A stretch of DNA of 9,455 bases from assembly GCF_013179805.1 (NCBI RefSeq), contig NZ_SRRZ01000187.1, positions 1 through 9,455 on the forward strand. The letters run 5' to 3'. Below, one piece after another: positions 1 to 7,309 of the stretch (the stretch's first letter is position 1; every line of letters starts with the position of its first letter). The translations under genes were made by a program, and so were the position numbers. The DNA comes from Microcoleus asticus IPMA8. Lineage in GTDB: Bacteria > Cyanobacteriota > Cyanobacteriia > Cyanobacteriales > Microcoleaceae. Under the pieces are notes generated by a model. The model worked only from the letters and a program-made list of their open reading frames with translations, was not told the DNA's origin and ran no database searches.

Positions 1-85
1 TGATACTGCTACCACCCATAAAAACACTACAAACATATTCTGTATATTCAGATTTCTATAAGAGACATTGATGAAAATCATCACC
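1..85 (+). promoter_or_regulatory. CRISPR leader (3' part)
   Basis: This AT-rich, non-coding stretch lies directly before the first repeat and is identified as the leader by position and array polarity: repeats end in ATTGAAAC on this strand and the opposite end of the array carries a degenerate repeat. A TATATT hexamer (43-48) and TCTATAAG (55-62) could serve as -10 elements, but no convincing -35 is paired with them. A perfect inverted repeat TGATGA-AAA-TCATCA (69-83) ends 2 bp before the first repeat and may help mark the leader-repeat junction for spacer integration. The leader probably extends left beyond the window. Confidence 0.65.
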
Positions 86-1600
86 GCCGGAAAAAACCTA
101 AAACCCTATCAGGGATTGAAACACAGCTCCCATTCAATACAAAGCTGGGGGAGCGCAATCGCCGGAAAAAACCTAAAACCCTATCAGGGATTGAAACGGC
201 CTTTTTTGCCTCGCAAGCCTTCTGCAAAAATTAAGCCGGAAAAAACCTAAAACCCTATCAGGGATTGAAACGGGGTGGGATTAAATTCTCGGGATTGCCA
301 AACAAAAAAGCCGGAAAAAACCTAAAACCCTATCAGGGATTGAAACAAACTGTTCTCGCCTGCTAGCTGTTTCAGCAACTTAAGCCGGAAAAAACCTAAA
401 ACCCTATCAGGGATTGAAACGGGATAGATTAACTAAACGCCGAACTTTTCCAGTGCCGGAAAAAACCTAAAACCCTATCAGGGATTGAAACATAAAACTT
501 TTACTTTTGAAGCGTTCCTACAAAACGCCGGAAAAAACCTAAAACCCTATCAGGGATTGAAACTTGAGTAATTGTTTCGAGCAACATTTTGCAGCAGTGC
601 CGGAAAAAACCTAAAACCCTATCAGGGATTGAAACAACACCGACGGCTACTCGACGCCATTTCCCGAGCCGGAAAAAACCTAAAACCCTATCAGGGATTG
701 AAACCGCCGAATGTTTCCTAAAGAGGAAAAAGATTCAGGGCCGGAAAAAACCTAAAACCCTATCAGGGATTGAAACACTCGCCTAGAATTGCGCGATTGC
801 ATTCAATCTCTAGCCGGAAAAAACCTAAAACCCTATCAGGGATTGAAACTTTTAAATCTTCGAGCGAATCGAGAATTTCTTCGCAGGCCGGAAAAAACCT
901 AAAACCCTATCAGGGATTGAAACGCACTCGTCTTCTAATTGAGCGTATTCTCCGCTACGCCGGAAAAAACCTAAAACCCTATCAGGGATTGAAACTCTTT
1001 GCCGAGCAGATCAACTAGCTCTCGAAAAATAGCCGGAAAAAACCTAAAACCCTATCAGGGATTGAAACGCAGATTATGAAACAAAAGAGCGCGATCGGCT
1101 TCTGCCGGAAAAAACCTAAAACCCTATCAGGGATTGAAACGATACAGAATACACTGCCGAGGTTGCTGATACAGAAGGCCGGAAAAAACCTAAAACCCTA
1201 TCAGGGATTGAAACATCCGCAAGTGTTTAGAGAAGAGTTAGTCCGTGCAGGTGATCGCACGCCGGAAAAAACCTAAAACCCTATCAGGGATTGAAACGGT
1301 GTGTGACAAATGCGCTCAAACTGCGCGTTTTTATGCCGGAAAAAACCTAAAACCCTATCAGGGATTGAAACTCACCATGGGGGCTACTGGGTCTGGATCT
1401 AACAACGCCAGGCCGGAAAAAACCTAAAACCCTATCAGGGATTGAAACACTATTTTCGGCATTTAAAGACAGTTGCTCAAGCGGCCGGAAAAAACCTAAA
1501 ACCCTATCAGGGATTGAAACTTTACTCCTCAGCAGGTAATAGAGGCTAGCAAATTCCTCAAGGCCGGAAAAAACCTATTTCCCCATCTAGGGCTTGAAAC
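86..1600 (+). CRISPR. CRISPR array, 21 repeats and 20 spacers
   Basis: The repeat is 37 nt, starts GCCGGAAAAAACC, has a short palindromic core CCCT-ATC-AGGG and ends ATTGAAAC, the usual 8-nt crRNA 5' handle of cyanobacterial type I-D and type III repeats. Twenty copies, starting at 86, 161, 235, 310, 384, 455, 527, 599, 668, 740, 813, 887, 959, 1032, 1104, 1178, 1261, 1335, 1412 and 1484, appear identical; the 21st (1563-1600) is degenerate. Spacer lengths in order are 38, 37, 38, 37, 34, 35, 35, 32, 35, 36, 37, 35, 36, 35, 37, 46, 37, 40, 35 and 42 nt, all different in sequence. Uniform repeats next to the leader and decay at the far end fit an array that is, or recently was, active. No cas genes lie in the window; they may be upstream. 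Subtype is unresolved. Confidence 0.98.
1563..1600 (+). repeat. Degenerate leader-distal CRISPR repeat
   Basis: The first 15 nt (GCCGGAAAAAACCTA) and the terminal TTGAAAC match the consensus, but the centre has changed (TTTCCCCATCTAGGGC replaces AAACCCTATCAGGGA) and is 1 nt longer. A CCC/GGG pairing survives. Decay of the last repeat is the usual sign of the old end of an array, so it confirms plus-strand transcription and dates the last spacer (1521-1562) as the oldest. Confidence 0.93.
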
Positions 1601-1607
1601 GCCCAAA

Positions 1608-2810
1608 CTACAAAATTATTGGCTCAAAAATAGACTTCTCCTCTCTCTTTTTATCTCCTCCCATAACCTCAAACAATCGATCGACTACGCGCCTCCAAGT
1701 AAAATTTTCAGCCACAAAACCAGGGCCCGCAACCCTAGCTTTCGCAGCTATACCAGGCTGCTCGATCGCTATGCCCATCAAATCAGTCAAATGTTCCCAC
1801 TCAGGAGCTAAGATAAATAAGGTTTCCCCATCGCTCGCCACAGCCGTCAATTTACTTTCAATCCGCAGTGCAAAGTCCGATCGCGTAAAATCATCCGTAG
1901 GGCCGCCCTCCGTGCAAATAACCGGCAAACCGCAAGCAGCAGCTTCCAACACCGGCAGATTAAAACCTTCTGCCAAATAGGGAGAAACATAAGCATCTGC
2001 TGCTTGGTAAAACTCAGCTATTTGAGCAAAAGATAGCTGGCTGCCAGTATAAATTAATCTCGGTAAAACTCTCGCTCTTTCGGCATCGTCGAGCACAACT
2101 CGGCTGGCTTCTGCAATCTCGTCTCTGGACGGATAAAGCAGTTCTGAACCTTTTAAAACCAATCTCGCATCTGGATATTTGTCAACTACCGCAGCGAAGG
2201 CTTTTAATAAAGGGCGAATACCTTTGCGATCCGTTTGCCCTCCGATGTTTAAAAATATAAAATAGTTTGACCAGCCAAAGCTTTGGCGCAGCGATTGACG
2301 CCGATCGCCCGAGAGAGGATAATAAATCTTAGGATCGACTCCCAAAGGTACGACGGCTATGCGATCGGCTTCAACACCGCTGCGAATTAACCCGGCTTTT
2401 GACCACGCTGACGGTGTAATAATTTTGGTTTCTGAATTAACCGGGGTTTGTGCGATCGACTTAACCCCCATCGCCTGCAATACTGTACTCGTAACTATCC
2501 CCCATTCTGTCGCTGCAAATACCCAAGTGGCGGCACTGCTGGATGCCGAGAAGTCCCACGGGCAGTACATTCGCAGGGTAACATCGGCTGACTGATTTAC
2601 CGCAGGGCTCTTAATGCTGCGGAGTAATGTTTCATTTGGGCGATCGAACAAACTAATTTTCGTCTCCCAAGCTGCGTCTATGTAAGGCATATCGCGGTGG
2701 AAAAGCTCAATTTGTCCTCGCGGGCGATCGAGCATTTCCAGCAGTTGAAATTGATTGGCTACGCAATAGGAATGATAAATAAAACGCCAGCCTTCAACAA
2801 TAATCTGCAA
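1608..2810 (-). CDS. Family 4 (GT-B fold) glycosyltransferase
   Basis: A 400-residue protein with the C-terminal Glycos_transf_1 domain of GT-B retaining transferases. Visible landmarks are TPSAWSKAGLIRSGVEADRI (132-151) followed by VVPLGVDP, the donor-binding strand NIGGQTDRKGI (188-198, with R195/K196 placed to contact nucleotide-sugar phosphates), and the E-x7-E motif EGFNLPVLE (281-289) followed by AAACGLPVI. No signal peptide or membrane segment is seen, so it is probably cytosolic or peripherally membrane-bound. It should transfer a sugar from a nucleotide-sugar donor to an acceptor that cannot be named; polysaccharide or glycolipid synthesis is typical for the family. The start is TTG (2808-2810), backed by GGAG 7 nt upstream; no ATG is available between the upstream in-frame stop and M26. 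The gene is convergent with the CRISPR array, its TAG stop lying 7 bp from the last repeat. It lies downstream of ftn2 on the same strand with a 101-bp gap. Confidence 0.9.
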   Translation of the reverse strand: MQIIVEGWRFIYHSYCVANQFQLLEMLDRPRGQIELFHRDMPYIDAAWETKISLFDRPNETLLRSIKSPAVNQSADVTLRMYCPWDFSASSSAATWVFAATEWGIVTSTVLQAMGVKSIAQTPVNSETKIITPSAWSKAGLIRSGVEADRIAVVPLGVDPKIYYPLSGDRRQSLRQSFGWSNYFIFLNIGGQTDRKGIRPLLKAFAAVVDKYPDARLVLKGSELLYPSRDEIAEASRVVLDDAERARVLPRLIYTGSQLSFAQIAEFYQAADAYVSPYLAEGFNLPVLEAAACGLPVICTEGGPTDDFTRSDFALRIESKLTAVASDGETLFILAPEWEHLTDLMGIAIEQPGIAAKARVAGPGFVAENFTWRRVVDRLFEVMGGDKKREEKSIFEPIIL

Positions 2811-2911
2811 TTCAAAACTCCAGCTTTTGGGATTAAAAATTTAACTAACAATTAGAAATTGGTAATTAGCAACTAGCAAGCAGAAATTACCAATTACCAA
2901 TTACCAATTCC
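2811..2911. repeat. Heptanucleotide tandem repeat and inverted repeat between ftn2 and the glycosyltransferase
   Basis: Right half: AATTACCAATT occurs three times in overlapping 7-bp register (2885-2895, 2892-2902, 2899-2909). Left half: its perfect complement AATTGGTAATT lies at 2857-2867. An 11-bp stem can therefore form in three alternative registers; the shortest loop is 17 nt. The structure sits directly after the ftn2 stop codon (transcription is leftward), so it may act in 3'-end formation or transcript protection, but there is no U-run typical of an intrinsic terminator. Short tandem heptamers of this kind are common in filamentous cyanobacterial genomes. Confidence 0.6.
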
Positions 2912-5227
2912 TTACTTAATCACTTGCCAATCCATAATCCGCCACTGTCCGTCTTGGCGGATCAAGTCGTAGCGCACCCGCAGGTTTTCGTTGCGGGAAG
3001 AAACGAGCTGATCGCGATCGAACACTTCGGCTTTTTCCGCTACTTGGGCTTCTACTTGGGCGCGATCGGGATTAGTCGGATTCGTCTTAACTCCATTAAC
3101 TTGCAGCTTGTGTACGTAACGCTGATGCGCGTTGTTTCGCTCTTGAGCGTCTGCCATCAATTGCCAGCGAGACAAAGCCGGTTCTGTCAGAACTTGCTTT
3201 AATTCTTCCACAGTGTGGTTGGGGCCCAAAGCCGCTGCTTTCGCCGACAGCCAGCCTTGAACTATTTGTTCTGCTGATTCCTCAGTAATTGCTCCCGACA
3301 CGGGGGCCGCAGTGCCAGGCTCAGGGGCCGCGGAAACAGCCGGGATTTCTACGGGCGCTGCTTCCAGCCCGACAAGGGCTTGCTCTCCTTGCAGGGATGG
3401 GCCCGAGAGGGCTTGCATCGCGCTCGCCAACAGACTGAGTATGAACCACAGCAGTAAAAGGCTCAGGACACCTGCGACTAGAAACAGAGCCAGTCTGTTT
3501 CGAGGCATAGACTTGACTTGGGTGGAAATTTCTGCTGCCTTGGTGCGCGCCCGATCGACCAAATCGCCTGTTAGCGCCTTGCCGGTTGCTCCGCTGCGCC
3601 CTGAATGTTGGCGCCTGCGATGCTTGGAAGTTGAGTCTGCGGGCTGTCCCGCCGTAGCTGTCGGGAGAGAGACGGCGGCAGCAGTGCTCGCCGCAGCCGC
3701 CGTTGCCTGGAATTTCGGGCCTGAGGCTGCGGTTTCAGTCTCGGCCGGTACGGGGGTCAAGGTGACGGTACTAGCTCCCTGTTGGGCGGATGGTGGGGTT
3801 ACTGCTGCGGGCGATCGGCCTGCTGCCGGTTGCAGTCGCGCCGCGGGCTTGCCCGAGCGGGGCTGCACCACGACCCATTCGTTGGCGGTTTCTGCGTCCT
3901 GTGGCAAAGCTTCTAGGTAAGCTTGTACTTTCGGGTCGGCAAAGTAATCTTTCAAGGAGACTGACTGGTTGGCCAAATCGCGGAAGTGGGGAAACACCTC
4001 CTCTTGCAGCCAGTGTTCGGCATACAAGCACAGTCCCGGCAACAAATCGGGAGAATCTTGGGAATGTTCGCGAATGAAGGCGAGGGGTTCTTTTTCCGAA
4101 CTGAGTTCGAGGGCTCTGCTGGCTTCTTCTGTCTGGCCCAGCAGCAGGGAACAAACGGCTTTTTCCAGGTGAACGTCTTGGCGGCGGCCGAGTTGCATCA
4201 GCATCAGCTTGGCGCGACGGATCATCGATGGCTGTCTGGCGGCAAATCCTTGGGCTAACAGGGTGTAGACCGAGAGGTAAGTGGCGACTGCGGAGGGGCG
4301 GCCGGCTTCGGCTTCAAATAGCGTCTGCTGCTCGCTGCTGGTTAGGTGTTTGCGCAATTGCTGCACGAAGCGGAGGAAGTCTTCTATTCCTAAACCCGAT
4401 CGATCGTCTCCCGAACCGTCGATGCCTCCCCGTTCTTGAAGCATTTCTCGCAGGATTTGCAGTCCCCGGCGACGCTCGGCGACTTTTTCTTCGGGGAGGG
4501 ATAGTAGCTCTAAAATGTTGTACGGACGCAGTTTGTATAGGTCGGCTTGCATTTCACCCCTCACGCTTGCAAATAGGCTTTCGCGCAGCAGCACTTCTTG
4601 GCCTGCTTCTAATGATTTTGCGGCATTTTCGTACTGACCTTGCTGCCACTGTTCGCGGCCGAGTTCTAGACAGGCAAGGCTGACGGTTAAAACTATATCT
4701 GGCCGCACGAGCTGGGGGTCGCCGAAACGACCTTCTGCGATCGCGATGCTGCCATTGTTGAGATACGGGCGACCCAGCTTCTGTACGAGTTCGTATTCCC
4801 CCAGTTCTTGCAGTATGAGCAGGGCTCCTACGAATTGGTTGTCATCGATTTCAATACTTGGAGTGTGGGGGTCGGGAGCTGCCTCTAAAGGCTTGGACTC
4901 TGCCGGAGCGGTTTCTCCTGCGTCTTGCAGGACTGTGGCCGTGCCTGCTGAGGTTTTCGACCTCTGGTGCTTGGCTTCCTGTGCGGCTTCCGACTCTCGA
5001 TCGTAAGTTTTGGCTAAAAAACTGGCATCGTAAGCTTTGCGCTCGTCTGAGTCTGACAGAACGGCGCAGGCTTCATCGAGCAGTTGTTTGCGGGCCACGA
5101 TCGCAACTTCGGAATACTCCCTGCGCGGAAGCTGTAAAGTTCGATCGCGGTGAGCCTGCTGCAACTGTTCGGCAGTAGCTTGAATCGGTAGACCCAAAAT
5201 CCGGTAGTAATCTAGTGGAATTAACAC
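2912..5227 (-). CDS. ftn2: ARC6-like cell division protein Ftn2/ZipN
   Basis: Cyanobacterial homologue of chloroplast ARC6, a membrane-anchored organiser of the FtsZ ring. Positions are given for the 776-codon frame from TTG at 5242: a J-like domain (9-75, LDYYRILGL to ERKAYDASF), helical repeats (about 135-450), an Ala/Pro-rich linker (about 456-545), a basic stretch, one membrane segment (582-606, RLALFLVAGVLSLLLLWFIL), a second linker, and a C-terminal IMS/DUF4101-type domain (about 652-775, ending DGQWRIMDWQVIK). The HPD triad needed to stimulate Hsp70 is replaced by HRD (31-33), so it is unlikely to be a working DnaJ. By homology the N-terminal part is cytoplasmic and the IMS domain periplasmic. 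I place the start at GTG (5225-5227), giving 771 residues beginning LIPLDYYRILGL like family members, with GGGGAAG 6 nt upstream; the TTG five codons earlier has no visible ribosome site. It is divergent from pdhA. Confidence 0.92.
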   Translation of the reverse strand: MLIPLDYYRILGLPIQATAEQLQQAHRDRTLQLPRREYSEVAIVARKQLLDEACAVLSDSDERKAYDASFLAKTYDRESEAAQEAKHQRSKTSAGTATVLQDAGETAPAESKPLEAAPDPHTPSIEIDDNQFVGALLILQELGEYELVQKLGRPYLNNGSIAIAEGRFGDPQLVRPDIVLTVSLACLELGREQWQQGQYENAAKSLEAGQEVLLRESLFASVRGEMQADLYKLRPYNILELLSLPEEKVAERRRGLQILREMLQERGGIDGSGDDRSGLGIEDFLRFVQQLRKHLTSSEQQTLFEAEAGRPSAVATYLSVYTLLAQGFAARQPSMIRRAKLMLMQLGRRQDVHLEKAVCSLLLGQTEEASRALELSSEKEPLAFIREHSQDSPDLLPGLCLYAEHWLQEEVFPHFRDLANQSVSLKDYFADPKVQAYLEALPQDAETANEWVVVQPRSGKPAARLQPAAGRSPAAVTPPSAQQGASTVTLTPVPAETETAASGPKFQATAAAASTAAAVSLPTATAGQPADSTSKHRRRQHSGRSGATGKALTGDLVDRARTKAAEISTQVKSMPRNRLALFLVAGVLSLLLLWFILSLLASAMQALSGPSLQGEQALVGLEAAPVEIPAVSAAPEPGTAAPVSGAITEESAEQIVQGWLSAKAAALGPNHTVEELKQVLTEPALSRWQLMADAQERNNAHQRYVHKLQVNGVKTNPTNPDRAQVEAQVAEKAEVFDRDQLVSSRNENLRVRYDLIRQDGQWRIMDWQVIK

Positions 5228-5242
5228 TGTCCACTTCCCCAA

Positions 5243-5673
5243 AGCGCTAGCAACTGAATTAGCCTATCTTAAGTGAGATACTCCCGCAAACCAAATCAAA
5301 AATTCTGGTGTTGGCTTCCAACCGCCCAATTCACGGTATGTTGGAGTTACGGTAGAGATAATGTGATTTTTTTCCCTCTACAGCGTTTTACAGTGAGGAA
5401 AATGGAAAGCCCCACTGCCCGTCAGCTAAATGAGTTGTTTGACTCTTGAGCATTTTCGGGTTTGAGAGTAATGGAATTATATCATTCGTTGGCATGGGGT
5501 TTAGATGGGAGTTGGTTCTCCGAGTCCGGGCAATCGGCCCCGCCTGCCAAACTCATTTTAACAATTGGTGAACTGCTGCGGAGCAAAAGTGCGATCGTTT
5601 TCTGCTGCGGTTGTGTCCCATCTGGGTTTAAATTTAGATGTCTAGGAAGCCGATCGTCGGGTATTAATTATTT
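5243..5673. other. Divergent intergenic region between ftn2 and pdhA
   Basis: About 430 bp with no convincing gene. The leftmost 50 bp hold the ftn2 promoter candidate. A GTA-N9-TAC pair (5337-5351) resembles, but does not fit, the GTA-N8-TAC NtcA site. The remainder probably carries the pdhA promoter and a long untranslated leader, but I could not pick a clear -35/-10 pair. A short frame starting TTG at 5462 runs into pdhA and has no coding character. Confidence 0.5.
5266..5294 (-). promoter_or_regulatory. Putative sigma70-type promoter of ftn2
   Basis: On the minus strand TTGGTT (5294-5289) and TAAGAT (5271-5266) are separated by 17 nt. The predicted transcript would start near 5259 and carry a leader of about 30 nt before the GTG start of ftn2. 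This rests on pattern match only. Confidence 0.35.
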
Positions 5674-6711
5674 ATGGTTCAGGAACGGACTTTACCAGTT
5701 TTTGACGCGCAAAGCGTAAACATTTCTCGGGATGAGGGCTTGATGCTCTACGAGGATATGGTCTTGGGGCGCTACTTTGAGGACAAGTGTGCTGAGATGT
5801 ACTACCGGGGCAAAATGTTTGGTTTTGTCCACTTGTACAACGGTCAGGAAGCTGTGTCTACTGGCGTGATTCGATCGATGCGCCGGGATGACACCGATTA
5901 CGTCAGCAGCACCTACCGCGATCACGTTCACGCTTTGAGCGCGGGCGTGCCGGCGCGGGAGGTAATGGCGGAGTTGTTCGGGAAGGAAACTGGTTGCTCG
6001 AAGGGCCGCGGCGGTTCGATGCATATGTTTTCGGCCGAACACCGACTGTTGGGAGGTTATGCTTTTGTGGCTGAGGGGATTCCTGTAGCTACGGGGGCGG
6101 CTTTTCAATCGAAGTACCGCCGCGAAGCTTTGGGCGATGAGAGTTCCGATGGGGTAACTGCTTGTTTTTTTGGCGATGGTGCTGCAAATAACGGGCAGTT
6201 TTTTGAGTGTTTGAATATGGCGGCTTTGTGGAAGTTGCCGATTCTTTATGTTGTCGAAAACAACAAATGGGCGATCGGGATGGCCCACGAGCGAGCTACT
6301 TCTGACCCCATGATTTACAAGAAAGCTCACGCTTTTGGCATGGCTGGCGTCGAGGTTGACGGGATGGATGTTTTGGCGGTGCGGGAAGTGGCAAAGGAAG
6401 CTGTAGCGCGGGCGCGTGCCGGCGAAGGGCCGACTTTGATCGAAGCTTTGACTTATCGTTTTCGCGGCCATTCTTTGGCAGATCCCGATGAGTTGCGTTC
6501 TAAAGAAGAGAAGGAATATTGGTTCCCCCGCGATCCGATTAAGAAGTTGGCTGCTGATTTGATCGATCGAACTTTGGCAACTGCTGAAGAATTAAAAGAG
6601 ATCGAAAATAAGATTCAAGCAGTAATTGATGATGCGGTAGATTTTGCTGAGAAAAGCCCTGAGCCAGATCCTAGCGAATTGTATCGGTTTATCTATGCTG
6701 AAGATGAGTAA
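5674..6711 (+). CDS. pdhA: Pyruvate dehydrogenase E1 component, alpha subunit
   Basis: Full-length 345-residue E1-alpha, which with E1-beta (not in the window) decarboxylates pyruvate using thiamine diphosphate and passes the acetyl group to lipoyl-E2, making acetyl-CoA in the cytosol. The thiamine-diphosphate motif runs from GDGAANNGQFFECLNMA (167-183) to ENN (195-197), the classical GDG-x(about 26)-NN spacing. Other family landmarks are YYRGKMFGFVHLYNGQEAVSTG (43-64), SSTYRDHVHALSAGV (78-92), GRGGSMHMFS (111-120) and the active-site loop YRFRGHSLADPDELR (261-275). The ATG at 5674 gives the MVQERTLP beginning common to cyanobacterial PdhA. No Shine-Dalgarno sequence stands within 20 nt of the start, which is frequent in cyanobacteria. 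A hairpin follows 25 bp after the stop; E1-beta is not adjacent, as often in cyanobacteria where the complex genes are dispersed. Confidence 0.97.
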   Translation: MVQERTLPVFDAQSVNISRDEGLMLYEDMVLGRYFEDKCAEMYYRGKMFGFVHLYNGQEAVSTGVIRSMRRDDTDYVSSTYRDHVHALSAGVPAREVMAELFGKETGCSKGRGGSMHMFSAEHRLLGGYAFVAEGIPVATGAAFQSKYRREALGDESSDGVTACFFGDGAANNGQFFECLNMAALWKLPILYVVENNKWAIGMAHERATSDPMIYKKAHAFGMAGVEVDGMDVLAVREVAKEAVARARAGEGPTLIEALTYRFRGHSLADPDELRSKEEKEYWFPRDPIKKLAADLIDRTLATAEELKEIENKIQAVIDDAVDFAEKSPEPDPSELYRFIYAEDE

Positions 6712-6736
6712 TCTTTAGAGATATTTTGCCTGCGGT

Positions 6737-6767
6737 TGCAGCCTACAGGTTAACACCTGTGGCTGCA
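6737..6767 (+). terminator. GC-rich hairpin after pdhA
   Basis: TGCAGCC-T-ACAGGT (6737-6750) pairs with ACCTGTGGCTGCA (6755-6767): 13 base pairs with one bulged T and a TAAC loop. It begins 25 nt after the pdhA stop and precedes the protease gene, so a role in ending or protecting the pdhA transcript is likely. The downstream sequence CGAATTTCAAG lacks a real T-run, so it could instead be a copy of a dispersed cyanobacterial palindromic repeat. Confidence 0.5.
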
Positions 6768-6818
6768 CGAATTTCAAGCTAGAATCAAAGGTAAACTTTC
6801 TAAACGAAAAGAGGCGAT

Positions 6819-7271
6819 ATGATAAATCTCGATCGCGATCTAACTCAAGCCAGCAAAAATATGGGTGCAGTTCGAGTCAAAGTCAAGCTAACGAATGCCA
6901 TTGATGAAGCCTTAGTGAGTCGAGGAGTGCTCAATCCAAATCTGTTGCGCGTATACGAAGCAGAAGCACTGATAGATAGTGGCGCAGTCAGAACTGCGTT
7001 ACCTGCGGATGTAGTAGAGCAGCTCGGTTTAAGAATTCGGAGTCAGGAAATAGCAAAATATGCTGATGGCAGACAAGAAACAGTAGGATTGACTGAACCT
7101 GTTATCATTGAAATAGAAGGGCGCGAAACTATTGAGGCGGCAATGGTTTTAGGGGATATGGTGCTAATCGGTCAAACTGTGTTAGAAACTTTAGATTTGC
7201 TAGTAGATTGCAAAAATCAGCGTCTAATTCCCAATCCCGAAAATCCCGAAAGACCTGTATTGAGAGTTTAA
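6819..7271 (+). CDS. Small retropepsin-like (clan AA) aspartic protease family protein
   Basis: A 150-residue single-domain protein with the fold signature of bacterial retropepsin-like proteases. The catalytic motif is ALIDSGA (50-56, D53-S54-G55), followed by the strand-helix RTALPADVVEQLGL (58-71); the second hydrophobic-hydrophobic-Gly motif is VLIGQTVLETLDLLVD (115-130, G118). One domain has only one catalytic Asp, so activity would need a homodimer. The family usually has DTG; DSG is a tolerated variant. No signal peptide or membrane segment. The start at 6819 has GAGG 4 nt upstream; an ATG at 6864 (M16, MGAVRVKVKL) is an alternative because conserved-looking sequence begins there. Substrate and physiological role are unknown. 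It stands alone between two non-coding regions, with no obvious partner gene. Confidence 0.78.
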   Translation: MINLDRDLTQASKNMGAVRVKVKLTNAIDEALVSRGVLNPNLLRVYEAEALIDSGAVRTALPADVVEQLGLRIRSQEIAKYADGRQETVGLTEPVIIEIEGRETIEAAMVLGDMVLIGQTVLETLDLLVDCKNQRLIPNPENPERPVLRV

Positions 7272-7309
7272 TACTAAATCCTGCTTAAATACCTCCTTTA
7301 TTGGTGATG

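Noticed and set aside
68..1427. Several open frames of 60-82 codons across the array, with recurring peptides such as KKPKTLSGIET and GKNLKPYQGLK
   Set aside because: They are translations of the CRISPR repeat itself with spacer-derived linkers, a known source of spurious annotated proteins.
1594..1980. 128-codon plus-strand frame starting inside the terminal repeat
   Set aside because: It lies opposite the well-supported glycosyltransferase gene and has no recognisable domain; a shadow frame.
1608..2810. Idea that the glycosyltransferase is a CRISPR-associated accessory gene
   Set aside because: Adjacency is to the old end of the array, in convergent orientation, and the protein is a routine GT4 enzyme with no nuclease or nucleic-acid-binding feature.
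3312..3920. 202-codon plus-strand frame opposite ftn2
   Set aside because: It is a mirror of the GC-rich Ala/Pro linker of Ftn2; composition is biased and no motif is present.
5337..5351. Possible NtcA box between ftn2 and pdhA
   Set aside because: Spacing between GTA and TAC is 9 nt rather than the required 8, and no -10 element is correctly placed.
5462..5719. 85-codon plus-strand frame ahead of and overlapping pdhA
   Set aside because: It starts with TTG, lacks a ribosome site, overlaps the pdhA start in another frame and has no protein-like pattern.
5692..6471. 259-codon minus-strand frame opposite pdhA
   Set aside because: pdhA on the other strand is unmistakable; the frame shows no conserved motif and arises from codon bias.
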